Assembly (NCBI GenBank): GCA_964436815.1
Contig: CAYTER010000086.1
Coordinates: 1 to 5,473 of the forward strand
DNA: 5,473 nt
Direction of reading: 5' to 3'
Source of the DNA: UBA993 sp964436815
Lineage (GTDB): Bacteria > Bacillota > Dethiobacteria > DTU022
Shown here: one piece after another, positions 1-5,473 of the stretch
How positions within the stretch are numbered: the first letter of the stretch is position 1
Layout of the letters: every line of letters starts with the position of its first letter
Translations under genes and position numbers: made by a program
The notes under the pieces: model-generated
Database searches by the model: none
What the model was told of the DNA's origin: nothing
Seen by the model: the letters and a program-made list of their open reading frames with translations, nothing else

Positions 1-2
1 TG

Positions 3-8
3 AAAGGA
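3..8 (+). promoter_or_regulatory. Ribosome binding site of the membrane-protein gene
   Basis: AAAGGA lies 8 nt before the ATG at 17, a good Shine-Dalgarno match and spacing, and supports that start. The preceding TGA at 1-3 overlaps this site. The same arrangement (TGAAAGG) is found at the next gene junction (881-887), where the TGA is a real stop codon, so bases 1-3 may end an upstream gene. That cannot be verified inside the window. Confidence 0.7.
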
Positions 9-16
9 ATCTTAAA

Positions 17-883
17 ATGGATGATTGGCAGATCATTAAAAACAACAAGTGGAGGGTTAGTCTGTTAGTTTTTAGTCCTCTGTTTTTATTAACGATTGTA
101 GTTTTAATCATAAACCAACAAAATATCATTGGATCAATCGTTAATAAGTACTTTAGTTTAACCTTTACCAATGTCCTTAATTTGCTGGCAACAGATAACT
201 GGATGGCAGTTTTATTACATAATGCAGAAAGAATGATCATTCACATTGGTGTGGTTTTGTTAATTGAAATAATCGTTGCCGCTATGGCTTTGATCATCAT
301 ATTTGTCTTCATCTACAGAATATGGAAAAGAGAAGTTTTTTATCTTGGCAATAAATTGGTTTTTGTTGGCTATCTTTTACTGGCAATTGGGATCTTGATC
401 ATTAACATCTTCGCCATTTCTTCAACTGTAATAACATTTACTTCAGTTCGTGGGATTATCAATGAGTTGCAGCCAAGTGAGCTGCAGGCTCTATCTAAAG
501 AAATCTCAATGATCCTGGCAAACTTTAGTCTCTTGTCTAATCAAATTTTCAAGGACCTGGTGTCTGTTTCCGATCAAGTGGAAACAGCTTTTGCAAGAGC
601 AGGTGAAGTAGCCTCTATCCCGGGGACTATCAACGACTGGTGGCAGGGGATCTTATCGCTAAGAATCTATGTGGCAGGGGTTGCCACGATCAGTGTTCTT
701 TCGATTCTAGTCGGTCATGTTAAGGAACTTTGGGCTTTTATCAAGGATAGCAATTTTTATCAAAATCGCAAAGTGAAAACCAGAAAAGAATCCTTTAATG
801 AAAGACTTTTACGAGCATTGGAAAAACAAAATGAGATTTTAGCAGAAGCATATTTAAATAACAAGAATAGTAATGATCATTGA
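17..883 (+). CDS. Hypothetical four-helix integral membrane protein (288 aa)
   Basis: I do not recognise the family. Four hydrophobic segments are visible at about residues 14-33, 74-100, 113-138 and 216-236. Charges follow the positive-inside rule: a Lys/Arg-bearing N-terminus, a basic loop at 101-112 (Y-R-I-W-K-R) and a highly charged tail. The predicted topology is therefore N-in/C-in, with outside loops at about 34-73 and 139-215 and a cytoplasmic tail of about 50 residues (237-288). The second outside loop is amphipathic and probably helical (about 150-195), and the tail is rich in Lys, Glu and Leu. There are no cysteines and no recognisable catalytic, ATP-binding or sensor-kinase motif. 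The DNA is clearly AT-richer than the three downstream genes (about 35-40% GC by eye, against about half), which hints at a separate origin. It sits 12 bp upstream of the transporter gene, so co-transcription is likely. A sensor, scaffold or transporter accessory role would be a guess from position only. Confidence 0.85.
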   Translation: MDDWQIIKNNKWRVSLLVFSPLFLLTIVVLIINQQNIIGSIVNKYFSLTFTNVLNLLATDNWMAVLLHNAERMIIHIGVVLLIEIIVAAMALIIIFVFIYRIWKREVFYLGNKLVFVGYLLLAIGILIINIFAISSTVITFTSVRGIINELQPSELQALSKEISMILANFSLLSNQIFKDLVSVSDQVETAFARAGEVASIPGTINDWWQGILSLRIYVAGVATISVLSILVGHVKELWAFIKDSNFYQNRKVKTRKESFNERLLRALEKQNEILAEAYLNNKNSNDH

Positions 884-887
884 AAGG
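882..887 (+). promoter_or_regulatory. Ribosome binding site of the SulP gene, overlapping the upstream stop codon
   Basis: GAAAGG lies 8 nt before the ATG at 896 and shares two bases with the TGA stop (881-883) of the membrane-protein gene. A ribosome terminating on the first gene would sit on this site, so translational coupling is plausible. This supports the start at 896 and a common transcript. Confidence 0.65.
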
Positions 888-895
888 TAGTCTGA

Positions 896-2647
896 ATGAA
901 ACACAAGCTAAGCAAAGAAATTAAGGCGCTGAAACTGCACCGGTCAAACCTGCGTTCTGATCTGATCGCAGGCCTTACCTTTGCCGTTGTTAATGTCCCC
1001 CAGTCTATGGCTCACGCCCTGCTGGCGTCAGTTAACCCCGTGTTCGGCATTTATACGCTGATGGTGGCTTTGCCGGTTGGGTCTGTTTTTGCCAGTTCTG
1101 TATACATGAATATTTCAACAACAGGCGCTCTTTCCGTTGCTGCCGGAGACGGTCTGGCTGGCATACCCTTTGACCAGAGGATACAGGCATTAATTACCAT
1201 TGTCTTTATCGCCGGGCTGATCCAACTGCTGGCTGGGATTTTTAAACTCGGTTTTGTGGTTCACTTTGTATCAAATTCAGTAATGACCGGTTTTCTAAAC
1301 GGGGTTGCTGTGCTGATCATTTTAGGCCAGCTTGGCGATTTAACCGGATTTCAAAGTTCCTTTTCCAACAGTGTTGCCCGGACCCTCGATTTACTCCTGC
1401 GCCTCGAAAGGATTGATTATTATACAACTTTTCTCGGATTGTTAACCCTGGCGCTTATCATTTTACTATTAAGGTCCGCCTGGAACAAATATGCTTTTAT
1501 CATTGCAATAATCTTTTCCACAGTCTTGCTGACTATTCTTTCACTGCCGGGGCTCTTTACAAGTGAATCCTGGCAGGCCGTGAAAACAGTTGGCGAAATT
1601 GCAACCATACCACGTTCTCTCCCCGGTTTGGGCTTGCCTGATCCGGGGTTAATCGGCCGGCTAATTCTCCCGGCCTTTTCGGTTGCCGTAATTGGATTGA
1701 TCCAGGGGGCCGGCGTCAGCGAGAGCTTCCCTAACCCTGACGGCAAGTTCCCCGATGTATCCCGGGATTTTTTAGGACAGGGCGCGGCAAATATCGCAAC
1801 CAGTTTTGTCGGAGGGATCCCGGCCGGAGGTTCTATTTCCGGGACTAACCTGATCATGGGTGCCGGTTCCCGATCCCGCTGGGCAAATATTTTTGCCGGC
1901 TTTTTAGTTGTTGTTGTTGTTTTGCTTATAGCACCACTTGTTGAATTTATCCCCATGCCGGCTTTAGCGGCGTTACTGATCGTTGCCGGTTTTCAGGGTT
2001 TGCGAGTCGCGGCCGCTAAAACAGTTTGGCAAACCAGCAAAGTGTCCTCAACCGTTATGGGGATGACCTTTATTTTCACCCTTTTCGTTCCGCTCCATTA
2101 TGCGGTGCTGATCGGTATGGCTTTAAGTATAGTTTTGTACGTCATTGGGCAGTCTAACAAAATAATTATTAAAGAGTGGGTCCTGATCCCTGGTGGCCTT
2201 CCTGAGGAGCACCCGGCGCCTCTGACTTTACCGGGAAATAAGCTTACCCTGCTGCAGATTTATGGTAGTCTCTTTTTTGCTGCCGCCAAAAACCTCGAAA
2301 ACTTACTGCCTGAGGTTGGTAAAGCCGAGAGAGCGGTAGTTGCGATCGGGCTCAGGGGAAAATCAGAATTTAGCAGTACATTTATTGCCGTTTTGGAAAG
2401 GTACGCCCAAGTGCTGAAAGCGCAAAACAGCAAGTTAATGCTGGTTGGTGTTGACCCGATGATCTACATGCAGCTGGAGAAAACCGGGTTGCTTTATACA
2501 ATTGGCGAAGAAAACATCTTCTTTGCTACCCGGAAGCTCGGAGAAGCTATGAATTTGGCTGTAGCAGCTGCTAATCAATGGTTGCAGCTAAAACCGGGTG
2601 CACCAGCTATCATTAGTCCCTTACCGGGAGAGGGGGATCTGGAATGA
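896..2647 (+). CDS. SulP/SLC26-family anion transporter with C-terminal STAS domain
   Basis: This is an inner-membrane anion transporter of 583 aa, a normal length for bacterial SulP proteins. The N-terminal family signature is clear: D-L-I-A-G-L-T at 22-28, P35-Q36-S-M-A, and N-P-V-F-G-I-Y at 47-53. Hydrophobic segments then cover most of residues 22-418. The second conserved block (about 290-330, including G-Q-G-A-A-N-I and G-S-I-S-G-T) matches the region before and along TM10. Residues about 447-548 form a cytoplasmic STAS domain, followed by a 35-residue tail. Known family members carry sulfate, bicarbonate, chloride or dicarboxylates. Two sites deviate from consensus: the TM3 S-V-G-P-x-A stretch reads N-I-S-T-T-G-A (72-78), and the conserved Arg of G-S-x-S-R-T is Gly316. 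The substrate therefore cannot be assumed to be plain sulfate. The 4-bp overlap with the maturase gene places it in the sulfatase cluster, suggesting transport of sulfate or of a sulfate ester. The fold assignment is secure; the substrate is inference. Confidence 0.93.
   Translation: MKHKLSKEIKALKLHRSNLRSDLIAGLTFAVVNVPQSMAHALLASVNPVFGIYTLMVALPVGSVFASSVYMNISTTGALSVAAGDGLAGIPFDQRIQALITIVFIAGLIQLLAGIFKLGFVVHFVSNSVMTGFLNGVAVLIILGQLGDLTGFQSSFSNSVARTLDLLLRLERIDYYTTFLGLLTLALIILLLRSAWNKYAFIIAIIFSTVLLTILSLPGLFTSESWQAVKTVGEIATIPRSLPGLGLPDPGLIGRLILPAFSVAVIGLIQGAGVSESFPNPDGKFPDVSRDFLGQGAANIATSFVGGIPAGGSISGTNLIMGAGSRSRWANIFAGFLVVVVVLLIAPLVEFIPMPALAALLIVAGFQGLRVAAAKTVWQTSKVSSTVMGMTFIFTLFVPLHYAVLIGMALSIVLYVIGQSNKIIIKEWVLIPGGLPEEHPAPLTLPGNKLTLLQIYGSLFFAAAKNLENLLPEVGKAERAVVAIGLRGKSEFSSTFIAVLERYAQVLKAQNSKLMLVGVDPMIYMQLEKTGLLYTIGEENIFFATRKLGEAMNLAVAAANQWLQLKPGAPAIISPLPGEGDLE
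2631..2636 (+). promoter_or_regulatory. Ribosome binding site of the maturase gene, inside the SulP gene
   Basis: AGGGGG, within a longer purine run, lies 7 nt before the ATG at 2644. It falls in the last codons of the transporter gene and supports the start that overlaps the transporter stop. Confidence 0.65.
2644..2647 (+). other. ATGA start/stop overlap between SulP and maturase genes
   Basis: The ATG of the maturase (2644-2646) overlaps the TGA of the transporter (2645-2647). Such four-base overlaps are typical of translationally coupled genes in one operon, and here one ties the transporter to the sulfatase-maturation function. Confidence 0.85.
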
Positions 2648-3894
2648 CTCTGCCTTCAAGAATTCATATCCTGGCTAAGCCGACCGGGGCTGCCTGTAAC
2701 CTTGACTGCGCCTACTGTTTTTTCCTGGAGAAAGAAAAGCTCTATCCCGGCAGCCTTTTTAGGATGAATGAGACAGTCCTTGAAGCATACATCAGCCAGT
2801 TAACCAGAGCACAAACCTCAAACCAGGTCAGCATCGCCTGGCAGGGTGGAGAACCAACCCTAATGGGGATCGACTTCTATAAGCGGGCGATTGAACTGCA
2901 GCAGCTTTATGGCCGACCCGGTAAAGAGCGCCGGCAGCCGCTGGTCTTTGAAAATTCGATGCAAACCAATGGCACACTGCTCGATGATGATTGGTGCCGG
3001 TTTTTTAAAGAACATAATTTCTTAATCGGGATCAGCCTTGACGGCCCCGCTTTTATGCATGACCGGTTTCGGCGATCAAAAAGTGGTCAACCTACATACA
3101 GGCAGGTTATGCGCGGGGTGCGCCTACTGCAAAAGCATGGGGTAGATCACAACATTCTGGTTGCCGTAAACAGGGTTAATGCCGACTACCCGCTGGAGGT
3201 TTACCGCTTTTTAAGGGATGAAGTCGGGGCGACCTGGATTCAGTTTATTCCGGTAATAGAGCGGTTAAACTCACACGGGGAAAGAAGCATCGTCCAGGAT
3301 GGTACGGTGGTTTCAGATCGATCAGTGCAGCCGACACAGTTTGGCCTTTTTATGAGTGCGATTTTTGACGAGTGGGTCTCCAATGATGTCGCGTCAGTCT
3401 TTGTCCAGACCTTTGAAGCGGCCATTCGCAATCACCTCAACCTGCCATCTTCAGGGATGTGTGTGTTTGAGAAGACCTGTGGCCTGGGGTTGGCCCTGGA
3501 ACATAACGGGGATCTCTATTCCTGTGATCACTTCGTAGAGCCGGCTTATTTACTGGGCAACATCCTTGAAACGCCACTTGTTGACCTGGTGCTTTCTGAA
3601 AAACAGAAAAACTTTGGGATGGCCAAATATGACATTTTGCCTGAAACATGCCTTAACTGCAAAGTGCTCTTTGCCTGTAAAGGGGAATGCCCGAAGAACC
3701 GCTTTCTGAAAACTGCCGGCGGCGAACCCGGTTTAAATTACCTCTGCGAGGGCTGGCGGTATTTTTTTGAGCATGCTAATGAAAAAATGAGGACCATTGC
3801 CTTGCTGCTCCGTTCAGGGCATTCGGCATCAGATATAATGACTAAATCCAAACTGAAGGGCGGTGATAAGAGAAAGACATCTGAAAAACATTAA
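2644..3894 (+). CDS. Anaerobic sulfatase-maturating enzyme (radical SAM, SPASM-type)
   Basis: This 416-aa cytoplasmic enzyme oxidises the active-site Cys (or Ser) of a sulfatase to Cα-formylglycine using S-adenosylmethionine and three [4Fe-4S] clusters, without oxygen. The radical SAM motif is C18-x3-C22-A-Y-C25, and G68-G-E-P71 is the SAM-binding motif. The C-terminal half has the full auxiliary-cluster cysteine set: C273, C279, C294, C336, C339, C345, C349 and C368. From memory, the spacing (6, 15, 42, 3, 6, 4, 19) nearly matches that of the characterised Clostridium perfringens anSME. Asp295, directly after C294, corresponds to the proposed catalytic base Asp277 of that enzyme. All key residues are present, so it should be active. 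It is somewhat longer than the clostridial enzyme, mainly through a basic C-terminal tail (about 395-416). The start is fixed by the purine-rich ribosome site and the ATGA overlap. The obvious client is the sulfatase encoded 40 bp downstream. Another SPASM peptide-modifying enzyme is the alternative, but neighbour and residues argue against it. Confidence 0.96.
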   Translation: MTLPSRIHILAKPTGAACNLDCAYCFFLEKEKLYPGSLFRMNETVLEAYISQLTRAQTSNQVSIAWQGGEPTLMGIDFYKRAIELQQLYGRPGKERRQPLVFENSMQTNGTLLDDDWCRFFKEHNFLIGISLDGPAFMHDRFRRSKSGQPTYRQVMRGVRLLQKHGVDHNILVAVNRVNADYPLEVYRFLRDEVGATWIQFIPVIERLNSHGERSIVQDGTVVSDRSVQPTQFGLFMSAIFDEWVSNDVASVFVQTFEAAIRNHLNLPSSGMCVFEKTCGLGLALEHNGDLYSCDHFVEPAYLLGNILETPLVDLVLSEKQKNFGMAKYDILPETCLNCKVLFACKGECPKNRFLKTAGGEPGLNYLCEGWRYFFEHANEKMRTIALLLRSGHSASDIMTKSKLKGGDKRKTSEKH

Positions 3895-3934
3895 AAAAGC
3901 ACTTTATTTTTTATAAGGAGAGGAATGAGCTTAT
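3895..3934 (+). other. Short AT-rich spacer between maturase and sulfatase genes
   Basis: This 40-bp gap is very AT-rich up to the ribosome binding site. TAAAAAA and TTTTTTA could pair weakly, but there is no GC stem, so it is not a credible terminator. I see no -35/-10 pair with good spacing either. It is most likely an intra-operon spacer. Confidence 0.6.
3915..3924 (+). promoter_or_regulatory. Strong purine-rich ribosome binding site of the sulfatase gene
   Basis: AAGGAGAGGA contains two overlapping Shine-Dalgarno-like cores. The second (AGGA, 3921-3924) is 10 nt before the ATG at 3935; the first (AAGGAG) is 14 nt before it, which is long. An out-of-frame ATG at 3925 lies directly after the site but opens only a 39-codon frame. 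Family conservation of K-x-P-N-I-L-x-I-W-G-D-D right after the start supports 3935 as the true start. Confidence 0.7.
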
Positions 3935-5473
3935 ATGTCTCAAAAAAAACCGAATATCCTGATTATCTGGGGCGACGACATCGGGATTACCAACCTGAGC
4001 TGCTACAGCGATGGCCTCATGGGTTATCGCACCCCCAATATTGACCGGATAGCGAACGAAGGGATCCGTTTTACCGATGCCTACGGGCAACAGAGCTGCA
4101 CTGCCGGCAGGGCGGCATTTATTACGGGACAAAACCCATACAGAACCGGTTTAACCAAGGTTGGCATGCCGGGGGCAGATTTAGGCCTGCAGGCTGAAGA
4201 TGCCACCATTGCTGAACTGCTCAAGCCCTTGGGTTATGCCACGGGACAGTTTGGCAAAAACCACTTCGGCGATAGAAACCAGTATTTGCCAACGATGCAC
4301 GGCTTCGATGAATTCTTTGGCAACTTGTACCACCTTAATGCTGAAGAAGAGCCTGAAAATATTGACTATCCTACAGAGCAGGATTACCCGAATTTCAAGA
4401 AAATATTTGGCCCGCGCGGGGTCATCCGTTCTTATGCCACTGATGAAGATGATCCGACCGAGGATCCCCGCTGGGGCAGGGTGGGCAAGCAAAAAATTGA
4501 AGATACCGGACCGCTGACCAAAAAACGCATGGAAACCTGTGATCTTGAATTCGTTGATGCCGCAAAAGATTTCATTAAACGCAAACATTCAGAAGATCAA
4601 CCTTTCTTCGTCTGGCTGAATACTACCTGGATGCATTTCAGGGTCCGCCCGCCTGAAGAGATTATTGGTCAGGCCGGCCGCTGGCAATCTTTTTACCACG
4701 ACACCATGGTTGAACACGACAAACATGTCGGGCAGATGCTCGACCTGCTGGATGAGCTGGGTATTGCTGAAGATACCATTGTCATGTACAGCACCGATAA
4801 CGGGCCACACATGAACACCTGGCCTGATGGAGCGATGACTCCCTTCCGCAACGAAAAGAATTCCAACTGGGAAGGAGCTTTCAGGGTGCCCGCCCTGGTG
4901 CGCTGGCCGGGCAAAATTGAGGCGGGGGTAGTCTCAAATGAAATAATCAGTCATGCAGACTGGCTGCCAACGCTGCTGGCGGCTGCCGGTGAACCGGAAA
5001 TTATTGAAAAACTGAAAACAGGACACCAGGCCGGGGACAAGCACTTTAAGGTTCATATCGATGGCTACAATTTCCTGCCCCACTTTTTGGGAGAGGAAGC
5101 AAAAGGGCCCCGACCCGGCTTTATCTACTTTTCTGATGACGGCGACCTTGTTGCCCTGCGCTATGATAACTGGAAGTTTGTCTTTGCCGAGCAGCGCCAG
5201 CAGGGAGGTCTTCAAATCTGGTTTGAGCCCTTTACTTTTTTAAGAATACCAAAGGTCTTCAACCTGCGGACCGATCCATTCGAGCGGGCTGACATTACCT
5301 CCAATACCTACTGGGACTGGCTGATCGACAGAGCATATCTGACCTATGCAGCCCAGTACCTGGTGAGAAGTTTCCTGGAAACATTCCGCGAATTTCCGCC
5401 GCGGATGAAGGCAGCCAGCTTTGGTATTGACCAGGTTTTAGCCAAGATGGAACAGTCTTTCAATAACGATTAA
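3935..5473 (+). CDS. Cys-type sulfatase (arylsulfatase-like, formylglycine-dependent), predicted cytoplasmic
   Basis: This 512-aa hydrolase of the type I sulfatase (alkaline phosphatase) superfamily cleaves sulfate esters to alcohol or phenol plus sulfate. The expected metal ligands are D14 and D15 (W-G-D-D) with D288 and N289 (T-D-N-G). The nucleophile is Cys55 in S-C-T-A-G-R, to become formylglycine, with R59 stabilising it. Other catalytic-site candidates are K108 and H110 (G-K-N-H-F-G), H234 and K308, the last before the W-E-G-A-F-R-V-P segment. The active-site set is complete. The motif is C-x-A-x-R instead of the common C-x-P-x-R. The C-terminal part (about 395-512), with L-R-Y-D-N-W-K-F and a late F-P-P-R, resembles a widespread subgroup annotated as arylsulfatases. 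The N-terminus (M-S-Q-K-K-P-N) has no signal peptide or lipobox, so the enzyme should stay in the cytoplasm and act on a small imported ester. The exact substrate cannot be read from sequence. The gene is complete and ends with TAA at the window edge. The maturase directly upstream is its likely activator. Confidence 0.95.
   Translation: MSQKKPNILIIWGDDIGITNLSCYSDGLMGYRTPNIDRIANEGIRFTDAYGQQSCTAGRAAFITGQNPYRTGLTKVGMPGADLGLQAEDATIAELLKPLGYATGQFGKNHFGDRNQYLPTMHGFDEFFGNLYHLNAEEEPENIDYPTEQDYPNFKKIFGPRGVIRSYATDEDDPTEDPRWGRVGKQKIEDTGPLTKKRMETCDLEFVDAAKDFIKRKHSEDQPFFVWLNTTWMHFRVRPPEEIIGQAGRWQSFYHDTMVEHDKHVGQMLDLLDELGIAEDTIVMYSTDNGPHMNTWPDGAMTPFRNEKNSNWEGAFRVPALVRWPGKIEAGVVSNEIISHADWLPTLLAAAGEPEIIEKLKTGHQAGDKHFKVHIDGYNFLPHFLGEEAKGPRPGFIYFSDDGDLVALRYDNWKFVFAEQRQQGGLQIWFEPFTFLRIPKVFNLRTDPFERADITSNTYWDWLIDRAYLTYAAQYLVRSFLETFREFPPRMKAASFGIDQVLAKMEQSFNND
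4097..4099 (+). other. Codon of the predicted formylglycine residue (Cys55)
   Basis: TGC encodes Cys55 in the S-C-T-A-G-R stretch of the sulfatase, at the position of the catalytic formylglycine in all type I sulfatases. It is the expected target of the upstream maturase. The assignment rests on alignment with the family motif and the invariant Arg four residues later. Confidence 0.9.

Noticed and set aside
231..242. 12-bp perfect palindrome GAATGATCATTC, with a shorter AATGATCATT at 872-881 and several other GATCAT copies in the first gene
   Set aside because: A possible operator was considered, but the copies fall mainly inside codons for Ile-rich membrane segments (ATC/ATT), the spacing is irregular, and only the 872-881 copy is near a gene junction. 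Best explained by composition.
1907..1921. Five tandem GTT triplets
   Set aside because: They encode five valines (338-342) in a membrane helix of the SulP protein. A short in-frame run in a hydrophobic segment does not suggest a functional repeat.
1420..1956. 178-codon open frame on the - strand inside the transporter gene
   Set aside because: It lies entirely opposite the well-supported SulP gene; its product is low-complexity (Thr, Lys, Pro rich) with no recognisable domain, as expected for a mirror frame of a hydrophobic membrane protein.
3240..3649. Short overlapping frames on both strands within the maturase gene
   Set aside because: They overlap the cysteine-rich SPASM region, whose conservation explains the sequence; none has a ribosome site or recognisable content.
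3893..3913. A/T inverted repeat (TAAAAAA ... TTTTTTA) after the maturase stop, considered as a terminator
   Set aside because: The stem would be only A-T pairs with no GC core, and the ribosome site of the next gene follows at once. It would not form a stable terminator hairpin.
4181..4588. 135-codon open frame on the - strand inside the sulfatase gene
   Set aside because: It is fully antisense to conserved sulfatase sequence, with no family resemblance. A shadow frame.

Overview
The window holds four complete genes, all on the + strand and closely packed, and together they look like one sulfate-ester (organosulfate) utilisation cluster. In order they are an unrecognised four-helix membrane protein (17-883), a SulP/SLC26-type anion transporter with a C-terminal STAS domain (896-2647), an anaerobic sulfatase-maturating radical SAM enzyme, anSME (2644-3894), and a Cys-type sulfatase (3935-5473). 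The gaps are 12 bp, a 4-bp ATGA overlap, and 40 bp. I see no convincing terminator or promoter between genes, so one transcript is likely. It probably starts upstream of the window, because the first three bases (TGA) may be the stop of a preceding gene.

The source is most likely an anaerobic or microaerophilic bacterium, possibly a Firmicutes-like lineage. The sulfatase is paired with an oxygen-sensitive iron-sulfur maturase rather than an aerobic formylglycine-generating enzyme, and the ribosome binding sites are strong and purine-rich (AAAGGA, AGGGGG, AAGGAGAGGA). Genes 2-4 have medium GC (about half by eye). The first gene is clearly AT-richer and may have a different history. I cannot name a genus from this sequence.

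The proposed logic is as follows. The maturase converts Cys55 of the sulfatase (in C-T-A-G-R) to formylglycine. The active sulfatase hydrolyses a sulfate ester. The SulP protein moves an anion across the membrane: sulfate in or out, or the sulfated substrate itself. The sulfatase has no signal peptide, so hydrolysis should occur in the cytoplasm on a small imported substrate. The SulP protein departs from the usual consensus at both stretches that line the anion site in this family, which makes an unusual substrate plausible. The membrane protein at the start has no assigned function.

There are no RNA genes, CRISPR arrays, insertion sequences or large repeats. The families are known. The least explained parts are the orphan membrane protein and the transporter's substrate.
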